Source of the DNA: Aquarana catesbeiana | Lineage: Eukaryota; Chordata; Amphibia; Anura; Ranidae | Direction: 5' to 3' | Assembly (NCBI RefSeq): GCF_042186555.1 | Contig: NC_133327.1 | Span: forward strand, 106,357,167 to 106,421,166 | DNA: 64,000 nucleotides | Part shown: positions 35,057-47,334 of the stretch, piece by piece | How positions within the stretch are numbered: position 1 is the first letter of the stretch | Layout of the letters: each line of letters starts with the position of its first letter | Program-made: the position numbers and the translations under genes | The notes under the pieces: model-generated | Databases searched by the model: none | Seen by the model: the letters and a program-made list of their open reading frames with translations, nothing else | What the model was told of the DNA's origin: nothing

Positions 35057-35589
35057 TAAAGGATTAATTCACCATGTTACGAACGGACCGCCCCCTGCAC
35101 CTCCCCGATCTCCGATTTGACAGCTAGTGGGGATCTTCTCCTGACCCGCTAGCTGTCACAATTTTAAAAGAAACGTGGCCAAGTGGGGTTCTGCCCACCC
35201 ACCCGCCCGGCTGTGTCACTCATTCAAAGTGTCCTGTGAATGGAAAACTACAGGGTCCAACAGCCTTTGCAGCATTACAGCTGTTAATTCTTTCTTCCTG
35301 TCAGTGTATCTGCTTGCCCGTACGGGATGTACAGGCACACAGATACACTGGCAGATCTGCTGGAGACCTGCATGGCACCAGCGATCTGCTGATTGCTGGT
35401 GCAATCCTTTACAGGCTCCAAAAAATTAATAAATGCTAATTTTTTTACTTGCAAAAAAATGTGCATTTATTTTTGTATTTTTTCTAAAAGGTGAACTTAT
35501 CCTTTAATTGAACAAGCTGAAGGTGGAAGTTGATTGGCCACCATGCACAGGTGCATCAGATTCTACACTCTCCAGTTTTAATAAATCAA

Positions 35590-35955
35590 TTCCTAAGGCC
35601 ACTTTCACACATGCGGACCGTTTAGGTCCGCCTGTCAGTTTTTTAGGCGGACCTGAACAGACGCTCCATGCAGGCCTATGGAGCGACGGATGTCAGCAGT
35701 GACATGTCTGCTGACATCTGATCCGCTCCACTCCGCTGAATCCAGGCAGATTGAAACCTTATTTTCCATCCGTCTGGCAGATCGAATGGAAACGGACAGG
35801 CGGATCGGTTTTCATCCAATCCCCCATAGAGGAGAGCGGAAGCTCTGATGGATCCATCCCTGCACAGTGAGCAGAGGTGGACCTGTCATCTGCCAGCTCA
35901 GCGAGGATCAACAGAGCGATCCCTGCTGAGCATGTGTGGGTGAAACGGGCCTTAG
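35590..35955. repeat. Palindromic repeat 'GGCCACTTTCACACATG'
   Basis: AAGGCCACTTTCACACATGC at the left pairs loosely with GTGTGGGTGAAACGGGCCTT at the right, with GGACC/GGTCC and CTGACATC inverted pairs inside. Confidence 0.55.
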
Positions 35956-36129
35956 GCTAGGTTCACACATTTCCAGCTGCGGTTTGCAGTCTGGTGCGAT
36001 TTTGTTCACCGGTTCAGGTGTGATTCAGGTGCAAATTTTTACTTGAATCTAAACCAGAACCTTCTCAAAAACAGACCATGCCCGCATGTGTGAACCGGCT
36101 TCATTGAAAGCTGGTCCCGTTCACATGTT

Positions 36130-36541
36130 ATGCAAATCGGATGCATTTAAAAGTGTAATTTCTATCTGCTGCTTCATTCTGCTGCTATCAACATGGGTCA
36201 CTTCTGACAAGTTTTCCTGACACCAAAAGAAAAAAAAAAGGTGACAGGGAGGGAGCTACAGCTGATTGACAGCCTCAGCTCTGTTCCTGTTTGCTGTGTG
36301 AAGGGGGGGGGGGTGTCCCTTCCCTCCAATTGGCTCTCACAGCTCTCCTCATTGAGCTCTGCAGAATGTAACTTCAGCTCTGCCCCTTTTTTTCTGACAG
36401 CTCAGACAAGCTTTATAAATTCTGGACTTTTAACAGGTGTAGAGAAGAGAAGACCGCAAATAAACAGGTACAGCTTATGTAGGAGGATAGGTTTCATCTC
36501 TATGTATCACCTAAGGCCAGTCACTTTACAACCACTTTAAG
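36130..36541 (-). repeat. 'AAAGTGGTTGTAAA' repeat, minus-strand copy
   Basis: It ends TTTACAACCACTTTAA and is the inverse of the copies at 40562-40895 and 55445-56375. Shared landmarks are TGACACCAA, TTGACAGCCTCAGCTC and GAGAAGAGAAGAC. Confidence 0.65.
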
Positions 36542-36589
36542 CTTTGGCACTACATTTTTTGGAGGCTTCTGGGACACATAATAGGTCTA

Positions 36590-37022
36590 ATGCCCCGTAC
36601 ACACGATCGGACATTGATCGGACATTCCGACAACAAAATCCATTAATTTTTTCCGACAGATGTTGGCTCAAACTTGTCTTGCATACACACGGTCACACAA
36701 AGTTGTCGGAATTTCCGAACGTCAGGAACACGGTGACGTACAACACGCATGACGAAAAATGAAGTTCAGTAGCCACTGCGGCTCTTCTGCTTGATTCCGA
36801 GCATGCGTGGCACTTTGTACGTCGAAATTGTGTACACACGATCGGAATTTGAGCGAACGGATTTTGTTGTCGGAAAATTTGAGAACCAGATCTCAAATTT
36901 TGTGCGATGGAAATTCCGATGCAAACTGTCTGATGGAGCCTACACACGGTTGGAATTTCCGACAACAAGCTCCGATCGCACATTTTACCTCGGAAAGTCG
37001 GACTATGTGTATGCGGCATTAG
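36590..37022. repeat. Harbinger-like MITE with TIR TAATGCCCCGTACACACG
   Basis: CTAATGCCCCGTACACACGA at the left and GTGTATGCGGCATTAG at the right are inverted with mismatches. The interior contains repeated CGGAATTTCCGA-type inverted motifs. The termini resemble the Harbinger element at 33745. Confidence 0.65.
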
Positions 37023-40000
37023 AAAGCTGTAGGACCATTCACAAAGCACAGAGCTGCTCACACATGCGCAGTGGGAACCCAGCTGTGAAGCTGCAAGCAG
37101 TCACAGCCGGCTTGTCAAAGTGAACATGCCAGCGCCTGGACTCAAAGGGCCGGCTCGGGGGGTAGGACAGCACTGGATCCCTGGACATGTAATTGTCCTA
37201 TTTTTAAAAGCCAGCAGCTACACTATTTTTAGTTGCTGACTTTTAATTTTTTGTTTTCAGGTTTAAAAAGGAAAAGTTTACAGGAGAAAAACTGGTATAT
37301 AACACCGATAGCTGAGCAATCACATGACTCCTGTTTGTTCAGTTCTTGGTCTTCTTGAGTCAAAGAGTGGTGACTATCAGTCACCGCTCTCTGCTTCCAG
37401 TTCATGCCTATGACCCACAAGAGAAGTATGGCCAAAACAGCTTTGGTTTAGCTATTTTGGCCATACATCTCTTTGAAAACCCCATGCCAGTTTTTTTTTC
37501 TTTGCTTTGTAACATTCATCCAGCACCAGACCCTTATTTCCACCTTCTTGCTTTTAGACATGAATGGCTAACGGTGATACTGTAAAGTAACCAAAAAGAG
37601 AAAGAGCCAGCACTCAGCTCATAGACCTCAACATTTTAATGAGGGTATTTTGGGATGATATTACAAAAATGTGAATAAATAGACACGATACACCAACGTT
37701 TCAGGGCCACGGCAGACTCCTTTCTCCAGATAACAGACAGCCTTGAGAAAGAGGTCCACCCTAGCCCTGGAACATCGGTGTATCATGTCTTTTTTAGCAC
37801 ATTTTTGGATTACCATCAAAAAATGACTTCCTTTAATTTTTGAGGTCTATGGTTTAAGTGGTGGCTTTTTATTTATTTTTTCTGTCTGTGTACCACTGGG
37901 GACATTTTCTTTCATTTTCTGTCCCAGAGACACAACAGGAAGTTAGCGAAAATTCCCAAAGTGAGGAGAATTCCACTCTTAGACAATTGTCACCAGAACA
38001 GGTGTCCCCATTGGAAGATGTCACCTCACCTCTTGTTTTGGGGACAACCCTAAAATGTTGGATGTCTCCTCACTTTCCTTCTTTGTGACAATGGCCGCTA
38101 GTACAAATAGAATGGTGGATCTCCCCAATGGGGACACAGACAGCAATAAAGACTTGACAAAGGGTCTAACCCTTCCCCAGTCTATCAAAACAAAACAAAA
38201 AAGTGTTTTGCCTAGAGATACACTTACATTATCTTGACCTGATGTAACCTGTGGCACAGTTGTTTATGGCAGTATAGCACTACAGAGAAAATATGTGGGC
38301 TGACATTGCTGACCTCTTCATCTAAAAGACTTAAAGCGGAGTTCTGCTAGTTTTTCTGTTTATTAAAAGTCAGCAGCTACAAAAAGTGCAACTATGCAGA
38401 TCATTAATTCTAAACATTATCTTTTTATGCTGCATTCTCCTAATCTAGCTAGTGTGGTGGTTAGTGCCATGCAGGCTAGTGCAGTGTTGGTGCCAGCATG
38501 GAGCTGAGAGATTCACATAGCTCATTGCATTCGTTTTTTTTGTCTGTCACATAGTAACACCTTATTCACTCCACAGCAGCACAGTATTGCTTTGCAGTGC
38601 AGTGACTTGCAGGGGCATCCAACACGGTGAGGAAAAATGCAGACATGCTGCATTTTTCCACACTGCAATGCACCAAACATTACACCAGAGCTGTGGTGTG
38701 TATGGGGCACATAGAAAGCATTTGTTTTCTATGTGCCCTAGCACTTGCTCGTCCTCTTCCCCCTTTCCTGACCTGCCAGGCTGCATGTTCAGATAAGGGT
38801 GTGGTATGGATTTTGGGGGGACCCCACAACGTTTCTTTTTTTTTTTTGGCGTAGGGTTTCCCCTCAAAATCTATACCAGACTGAAGAGTCTGTTATGGTC
38901 TTGGGTGGACTCTGCGCTGTTTTTTTTTTCTTTTTTTGGATTCAAGATCCTCAGAGCACAAGTCGGATCAGTTAAGATGATGATCCGACTTGGATGCGAC
39001 TTAAAGTACATTCAAATCAATGAGGTGAAATCGTACCTAAGTCGGACTAAAGTAGTGCAGGAACCTTTTCCAAAGTCGGTCAAACACAAGTCGGACCAGT
39101 TAAGAGGGCTCTCATAGGGAACCACTGATTTTTACATGTCATGCAACTTGTACTCTCGAAGTCGGAGCGCATGTTGGACCAGTGTGAACCGTCCCTTAAT
39201 CTGCTAGTTTATCTTACACACCCTATTCCCAGATTGACAATACTACTCCCCAAGGGTGTACTTGGTGCTTCTTTATCCAGAGTGGAGACACCCAAAGACA
39301 GGAACTGTGTTACTGGCTGGATCACCGGGTCAAAAAAAAAAAAAAGAAAATGAATGCAGCTACCGCATATAAAGATTGGTAAGCTGCTATATATTAGAGT
39401 TTTGTTCTTGGGTTTAATATTGCTTGAATTTCTCCTGTCAACCATGATCTAGTAGATGTGTGGTAGTGCTGGATAAGTGGTGGCCTATAGTTATTTCTCC
39501 TAGATTGTTTTTGTGTTTGAAATGAACCCATGTGGTTTGAGAGAACTGTTTTTGGTCTGAGACTGCCCAGCTTCTGATACCAATGGAAATGTTTTTCATC
39601 CGATGGTCACTCTATGTTTATGTGGTGAGAAGTGCCCAGTGTAAATATTTCAGTGTATAGTCTTAACATGCCAAGATTGACAGGACTGTATGGTTGTGTG
39701 GTAAGGAGCCGCTAGTATAAATAATCAAATGACTAGGTGGTATATTTCAAACACTTTAATAAATAGGAAAGCTGATACTGGCCAATATTGCAGATAATGG
39801 ACCCTGGGAGGCAGTGGTACAGCCTGCAGCCTGAATGACAGGCTAAAATACACAGGGGCTCTACATTGCTCCAAGCAGTACTCATGTTTAGGGTCATATG
39901 CCCTGAACATGTAATTCCCGCCTTTAGGACATACATCCTTGAATATTGTCCTAAATGTGAGTACTGCTCGAAACAGTGTACAGCCGATGAGTATTTCAGC

Positions 40001-40561
40001 CTGTCATTGATTTTGACAGGCTGCTGTCAGTGGGCTGTACACTGCATCTTTGCCTCCTGGGCACCCAATAAAGCCTGGTATGCTACACTGACCAAATTGC
40101 CTGTGTGTATATGCCATTAAAGTGTTGCAAAAAGCGACATGGCTTTTTTGCATGTTTGTACAAAGAATGAAAAAAAATGTAATTCAGTTTTCATAGGTTT
40201 GGTGCAGGTCTTCCAAATAATGTACACCCACAATGCAAGAAATATATCACAAATGCCTTATTGAATCACCTCCATAGAGTCTCCACTGCCAGAAAAAAAA
40301 TCCTACCTGCTAGCAATTAAAAACACATTAGAAGAGTACTATGGGCAAACATGTTTTTGGCTGAACTTCACTTTAGGTTCCTTGCACAATGGGCCATCCA
40401 GTTGCAGTTCGCCCCGCCCGGCGTTCTGGACCTTCGTCCCTGAAAGCACAGGACCCTAAATAGTGGTACCATTTAGTAGTGTTCAGCCCCATCCAGCTGC
40501 AGCCTGCTCTAGACTTTCATAGTCTGCCTGCAGTGGGGCTAACGATCCATATTGCTGCAAT

Positions 40562-40895
40562 TTAAAGTGATTGTAAACCCTCACATATATCCAGTGAAGT
40601 GACTGGGGGAGCTGAAATTACATCAGTGAGACCTCTGGGAGCTGATTGGAGGGAAGGGACACACCCCCTCCACACAGAATCAGAGCTGAGGCTGTCAATC
40701 ACAGGCTGTACCCTCCCCGTCACCATTTTTCTCTTGGTGTCAGGAAAACTCATCAAAATTGATTCATGCTGAAAGCAGAGGAATGAAGCAGCAGACAGAA
40801 ATGACACTTAGTGCTCTAGATTGAGACAAGTACACTCTATAGAAGGATATGCTTTGTTCACATTTAGTATCTAAAGGTTTACAACCACTTTCATA
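40562..40895 (+). repeat. 'AAAGTGGTTGTAAA' repeat, plus-strand copy
   Basis: Starts TTAAAGTGATTGTAAACCC and ends AGGTTTACAACCACTTTC, inverted ends. The TTAA at the right end is lost. Confidence 0.65.
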
Positions 40896-41640
40896 AATTT
40901 TTGTTTTGGGGTTTAATACCGCTTTTTAGTGATTGCAAAGGATCAGTTTTTTAATAACATGTTATAGTTACCTGTCCTGTGCAATGGTTTTGCATTTGAT
41001 TGACAGCAGCAGGAGACAATGACTCCTACTGCTCTCACCGAGTCCAGTGAGGAAGGAGAGAGAGCCACTGCTCTAATGCACAGCCCTGCACCAAGATTGG
41101 GCTCAGGTAATTACTGGGAAGGGGGGGCAGAGAATACATTAAGGCAAAAAACAAAACAAAAACCTTCAGCTGTTAAAACCACCTCCTGCCTGCTGTATAG
41201 ACAAATGACGGCGGTAGGGTGGCTCTCTCGTTCTGGGATGTCACATGGCGTCGTCCCACTCCACGGGCGCCCAGTGTCTCTGGGATATGGCGCATCCCCG
41301 ATCTTGGTAAAGAGCCGATAACAAGGCTCTTTACCCATGTGATCAGCTCCAATCACAGGTGATCACATGTAAACAAGGAAATGCCTGTTATCGGCTTACC
41401 TCTCCTCATACTGATAGCTTGAGAGGAGAGCCGATCAGCAGCATTTTCTCACAGGGGAGACCTGCACAGATCATCAGTGCCCTGATGATCAGTGCAGCCC
41501 CAACAGTGCCCAGCAGTGATGCCAATAAGTGCCCAGTCAGTGCTGCCTTTCAATGCCCATCAGTGCCACCAATCAGTGCCACCTCATAAATGTCCACCAG
41601 GGCAGCCTACCAGTGCTGTCTCATAAGTGCAGCTTATTAG

Positions 41641-42133
41641 TTAAAGGGGTTGTAAACCCTAATTTTTTTAAATTAACAAACATGTCATACTTACCTCCAC
41701 TGTGCAGTTCATTTTGTACAGAGTGGCCCAGAACCTCCTCTTCTGGGGTCCCACAGTGCCACTGGTGGCTCCTCCCCGCATCGAGTGTCCACGTTGGAGA
41801 AGCACTCTCCTTGGTGGGCACTTATGCAGGCATGCTCCCGAGTGCCGCATCTGTGTCCATTCACACAGAATGCAGAACTCGGCCCCGCCCCCCAGTGCCG
41901 CGTCATTGGATTTAATTGACAGCAGAGGAAGCCAATGGCTGCGCTGCTGCCAATCTATCCAATCAGGACATAAGACACCAGCTACAGATGGTGTGCTCTT
42001 TCCCGGACAGAGGATGACAGCGTGCAGGTAAGTAAAATAGGGGGCTGGGGGCTGCAGCACTAAGAAAGGTTTTTCACCTTAATGCATAGAATGCATTAAG
42101 GTGAAAAATCATGAGCGTTTACAACCCCTTTAA
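41641..42133. repeat. TTAA-flanked MITE, family 'AAGGGGTTGTAAACC', copy 2
   Basis: TTAAAGGGGTTGTAAACCCT at the left and GTTTACAACCCCTTTAA at the right. The interior matches 14244-14921. It is followed by a fragment of the dispersed 0.9 kb repeat (about 42150-42310). Confidence 0.8.
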
Positions 42134-42399
42134 GGAAAAAAATAACTTTTTTACAAAATTTTATAATCGAAACTAAGAAAAACTTTTTTTTTAACAAAGA
42201 ATAAAAAGCCAAGTGGCGATTAAATACCACCAAAAGAAAGCTCTACCTGTCTCAAAAAAATGATAAAAATTTAATTAGGGTACAGCGTTGCATGACTGCG
42301 CAAAAGTCATTCAAAGTGTGAGAGTGCTGGATCGCCCATGTAGTCTTACCACAAGAGTTCTCTGGACACAAAGATGCAGGAAAATGAGTTTAAGCTATT

Positions 42400-44200
42400 A
42401 ACTCGGTGGTAAAGTCCATGCCACCTTGGCCAGGATTTATCCTGTAACCCTGGATGGCTGTTGGAGGGGTTGCAGGGTTATCGAAACAATAACTGGATAT
42501 CGAAACAAGTGACTCTCCCTTGGGGTTTTTGCTCCACGTGCCATCCATCCCTCTGAGTAATTACTGTAAATTGGTTTTGCCCGACCTTCTAAACGCAGCC
42601 AGGTGTCTGATCCCCATCCATTGGAAGTCAGCCCATATTCCTGGACAGGCTGACAGGATCCGTCTGGTTAATAACATTATGGCAGCGGAAGAGTGGGTGG
42701 CAACGTGTAGGGAAAGACATGAGAAGTTTTTTAGTGTTTGAGCTACCTGGATTGTGTAACTGGGATTCAGATGGATTGGCTAAAGACCCCCAGAACACCT
42801 TTGCTACCTCACATTTCTGATCCTGGTTATCATGCTGACTGTTTTTGTTCTAATTAACTACTTGCTGACCACCCGCCGCAGATGTACTGCAGCAAGGTGG
42901 CTCGGCTGTGCAAATCGCCGTACAGGTACGGCGATTCGTGCATTAGCATTTGTGGGCACGTGCTCTGATTGGCCAGCGGGAGAGCCAATCGGCAGGTCCA
43001 GCGGGCTCGATGTCCCCGGCTGCCTGCGATTGTTCCTCGCAGAGACAGAATGGGGATCTGCGGAAGTAAACAAGGCAGATCTCCATTCTGTCAGGGGATG
43101 ACACTGAGATCTATCTTCCTGCTAAGCATGAAGACGGATATGTGTTTCTCCAGTCGCACAGACCCCCATACAGTTAGTAATCACAAACAAGGAACACATT
43201 TAACATCGCCCCTGATGTTAACCCCTTCCCTGTCAGTGTCATTAGTACAATAACAGTGCATATATTATTTTTAGCACTGATCACTGTATTAATGTCACTG
43301 GTTCCCAAAATGCATGAAAAATGTCAGGTGTCCGATTTGTCCGTCGCAATGTCACAGTCCCGCTACAAATCGCTGATCGCCGCCATTACTAGTAAAAGAA
43401 AAAAATAAATAAAAATGCCATAAATCTATCCCCTATTTTGTAGACGCTATAACTTTTGCGCAAACCAATCAATATACGCTTATTGGTTTTTTTTTTGTAC
43501 CAAAAATATGTAGAAGAATACATATTGGCCTAAACTGATGAATACATTTTTTTATTTATTTTTTTTGGGATATGTATTATAGCAGAAAGTAAAAAATATT
43601 GTTTTTTTTAAATTGTCAGTCTTTTTTTGTTTATAGCACAAAAAATAAAAACCGCAGAGGTGATCAAATACCAACAAAAGAAAGCTCTATTTGTGCGAAA
43701 AAAGGGACATCAATTTTGTTTGGGTACAACGTTGCATGACCGCGCAATTGTCAGTTAAATTAACGCAGTGCCGTATTGCAAAAAATGGCCTGGTCATTAG
43801 GGGGTAAATCCTTCCGGGGTGGAAGTGGTTAAAGGTTGATAGGTGGTATAGCCTATTCCCCTACTGCCCCTCCCCCTTTTTTTCTACCCTTTACCCCCCT
43901 CCCCCACTCCCTACATCCATTCTTATTTCTGTCCCATGTCACATTCCATTTGTGATGTCCTATATTGGTGTTTGGCTCTTGTTGGAGCATTAGCTCAGAA
44001 GCACTACCCCTAGTGTTACTGGGGTACAAACACAGAGTTACATGATGTTCACAGATTAGCATGTACCAGCGAGAGCTTGATACTTACTTTGAAAGTGTGT
44101 GATTCGTGGTCTGTTGCCCTTCTGGGCGCTTTTCTCTTTTTATTACTTATTGTATGTTTTTTTTCCTTTCCTTCTGAAAACCAAAATAAAGATTATTCAA
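42400..44200 (+). mobile_element. L1-like LINE 3' end, split by a TTAA repeat
   Basis: The ORF at 42520-42741 encodes the C-terminus of a LINE ORF2 (NAARCLIPIHWKSAHIPGQA ... VATCRERHEKFFSVWATW), typical of L1-type elements after the endonuclease/RT core. The 3' UTR continues to 44200 and ends with AATAAAGATTATTCAAA. It is interrupted by the TTAA repeat at 42854-43832. The copy is 5'-truncated. Confidence 0.6.
42854..43832 (+). repeat. Dispersed TTAA-flanked repeat, second full copy, inside the LINE 3' UTR
   Basis: Begins TTAACTACTTGCTGACC and ends GGTGGAAGTGGTTAA. Its interior matches 19289-20165 throughout (CCATTACTAGTAAAAGAA, TATGTAGAAGAATACATA). The TTAA on each side fits duplication of one TTAA in the host. 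Confidence 0.8.
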
Positions 44201-46181
44201 AGTGGGAGAGCACTGAAAATTGGCCTGGACAGAAGGGGGTGGAGATGCCCGTGTTCCGGCAGATTCAGTGACCTGTCAGAATTTGTAACGGAAGTGACGT
44301 TTCGTTGCCGCCATCTTGTTACACCCGCACTCCTCCACCGTAAGGATACAGTGAGAAGGGGGCATGTGGGCACCCACCGGAGTCATAAATTTCACACTTA
44401 TTTTTAACAGTAAACGGAGCTTATATGGTGAAATACAGGATTTAGAAATCCGTCTGACTGTTTACATGTCGAATTAGAAAAGCAGCGGTGTTCTGTCACA
44501 TTAGCAAACCTGTGCAGACACCCCAACCTGCAAAAACAAATTTCCGGGAGGCGGCAAACTCATTTCGGGGAGGTAACGATCCGCGCCGGCGCTGCTGACC
44601 CCCCCCCCCCTCCCAATCTTACTAGGAAAAATAACACTACATACGGGAAACTCACATACATATAGCCCACACATACATACAGTCTACGCATACATACAAT
44701 GGAGCAGTCATAACATGGAATATTGCATAGGGGGCTGAGTATGAGGGCCACCTTCACAATGTCCTCAGAGAGATGCTGCAGATAAAGGTTTGACAGTGGC
44801 ACAGTGAACCAGCCTAATGGCTTGGACCTGTAACAGCCAATGAAGGCTTAAACTATGCATTTGCTGCTGCAGCACCCCTACACAGAGACATACCGGATAC
44901 ACAGGGAGGGTCACATAAATCAAAAAAAAGTACCCAGAACACCAGTTGCAAGAAGAGAAATAAATAATGGCACACCTACGTATACTTCACTAGATAGTCA
45001 CTGTACCTACCTAAATTAATTGTTCAAAAAGTATACGTGACCACTGGTAAATGTCCATATAGGGCTGGTAATATAAAAAAACTGATGATTAAAAATTGTC
45101 CACATACAGTCACTCCTGTTGTGGAAATTTTATTATATGGACTCATGTGGACATTTTATTCTAGGATGTGTGTTTTATAGATTGTCATCTGTCTCCCTGT
45201 GTCTGATTCAACCAAGGAGCGCTCTAGCAGAGCGCACTTGGGTTGAATTGGGACCAGCGGTGAAACCGTCAGTATGAAAACCTTCTCATGGGCTTGGAGA
45301 CGTGTTCTCTGTGTGTGTGGGCGTTTGCTGGTTTGTAAGTATCAAGTGCAATGCGCTGGACTTCTTGCCTTTAAATGTCTATGCACATTCGAGAAGCGAA
45401 GTCCGCATAACGAGAGAAACATATTATATCTCTGTTGTGGCTACGCTATCCCATTTTGGATACATATCTGCTTTTATAAGAGGACATTGATATCTGCCTT
45501 GTCAGTATGCTCGTACCCTATATTGACAACAGCAGAAGCAATGTCCCCACAGATCTTTCCAAGCCAGTAAGAACAAGTAGAATGATCTTACTAGATACTG
45601 GTTACTCTGAGCAGTATTGAGTGGGCTCCATGCTGACCAAGATGGTGGATGTGCATGCATGTGGCTGGGCGGAGGGCAGTGTACATGCCTCAAGTGGATG
45701 AGACATGTGCACTTCTCCCTCCCACTCCTGTGGATGCCCTCCCCTTTAGTGTGGTCATTTCCTGTGTGGTCATTTTGCATGGAGAAAGTGACAGGCTGTT
45801 GGGGCCATGACTTCCTGTTTGTCGGCGATAAATAAAAGGTACCTGTGCTTGTGAGGGCAGGCAGTCGAGTGATGGAGCTAAGAATGTGAGGATGGTGACT
45901 ATGTCTGTTTACTTGGGGAAATGCGGGAGACACGGGTTTAATGAGATGCATTATACCAAAAGGCTGAAAGGGCGCTTAGTAGCACAGGAGACATGGATTG
46001 CGCATAGCATATAGTGGAATTTCCATCCGATGTGAAGGAGGTTCCGTTTGCTCCTACCTGGCTCGCCATTTAACTGTCATGGAAATTCCACTATACGCTA
46101 TGCGCAATCCATGGCTTGGGCTGCTCTGTCTGTTGCTGAGTGACAGGCGCAGCTGGGATATCACCTGGCGCTCGCGGTAGG

Positions 46182-47334
46182 GTTGCCACATCATCCCTTT
46201 AATCCAGGACACCTATAAATTCCACAGGTTCTGAGGCTGATTTAAAGTGGTGTTCAGGCCAAAATTATACTTTTTAAATAAAAATACCCCTATAATACAC
46301 AAGCTTAATGTATTCTAGTAAAGTTAGTCTGTAAACTAAGGTCTGTTTTGTTAGTTTATAGCAGTAGTTTGTTATTTAATAAACTTACAGCAGGCCGTGG
46401 CCATCTTAAAGTGGAGTTCCACCCACTTTTACAACTCTTCAGCATCCCTCACTAAACTGTGCACTGTAAACGAATTGGATATATTTTTTTTTTTTTCTCA
46501 ACACCTACTGTATATCTGCTGTATTCATTTTTCACTTCCTCCTCCCTGGCAGCGGCCCATCGCATCATTTCCTGTTTGCAATGCCTTCTGGGAAGGGGCG
46601 GCAACTTCCTATGAAACTGCCGTTGCTATGGAAACCTGACTTGAAACCTATTACACTGCTTGTGCTGCACTGAGCATGTGCAAGATCTGCCAGAGATCCA
46701 GGAAGAAATACAGTCTGGCTTCAGATGCCCACACTTAAGATGGCCACGGCCTGCTTTAAGTTTATAAAATAACAAACTACTGCTATAAACTAACAAAACA
46801 GACCTTAGTTTACAGACTAACTTTACTAGAATACATTAAGCTTGTGTATTATAGGGGTATTTTTATTTAAAAAGTATAATTTCGGCCGGAAGACCACTTT
46901 AAGTCTGGGCATCTGAAGCCAGACTGTATTTCTTCCTGGATCTCATCCTTGCAGATCTTGCACATGCTCAGTGCAGCACAAGCAGTGTAATAGGTTTCAG
47001 ATCAGGTTTCCATAGCAACGGCAGTGTCAGAGGAAGTTGCTGCCCCTTCCCAGAAGGCATTGCAAACAGGAAATGATGCGATGGGCCGCGGCCAGGGAGG
47101 AGGAAGTGAAAAATGAATACAGCAGATAAACAGTAAGTTCTGAGAAGAAAAATAAAAAAATATCCAATTCGTTTACAGTGCACAGTTTAGTGAAGGATGC
47201 TGAAGAGTTGTAAAAGTGGGTGGAACTCCACTTTAATGCAGATAAGGCACCAAGTGAGTTTAATTACCACCTTAATCAGCCACAGAACCTGTGTAATTAA
47301 AGTGTGTCCTGGATAAAAGGGATGATGTGGCAAC
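46182..47334. repeat. Palindromic repeat 'GTTGCCACCTCATCCC', copy 2, split by insertion
   Basis: Left arm 46182-46245 (GTTGCCACATCATCCCTTTA) and right arm 47233-47334 (ending GGGATGATGTGGCAAC) match the intact copies at 32288 and 52287. A 987-bp insertion at TTAA separates them. Confidence 0.85.
46246..47232. mobile_element. 987-bp TTAA insertion with interleaved inverted repeats (A-B-A'-B')
   Basis: TTAA flanks both ends (46242-46245 and 47233-47236). Segment A (46246-46405) is inverted at A' (46735-46898). Segment B (46410-46734) is inverted at B' (46903-47232). Further TTAA sites lie exactly at A/B (46406) and A'/B' (46899). So two TTAA-bounded palindromes overlap instead of nesting. Confidence 0.8.
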
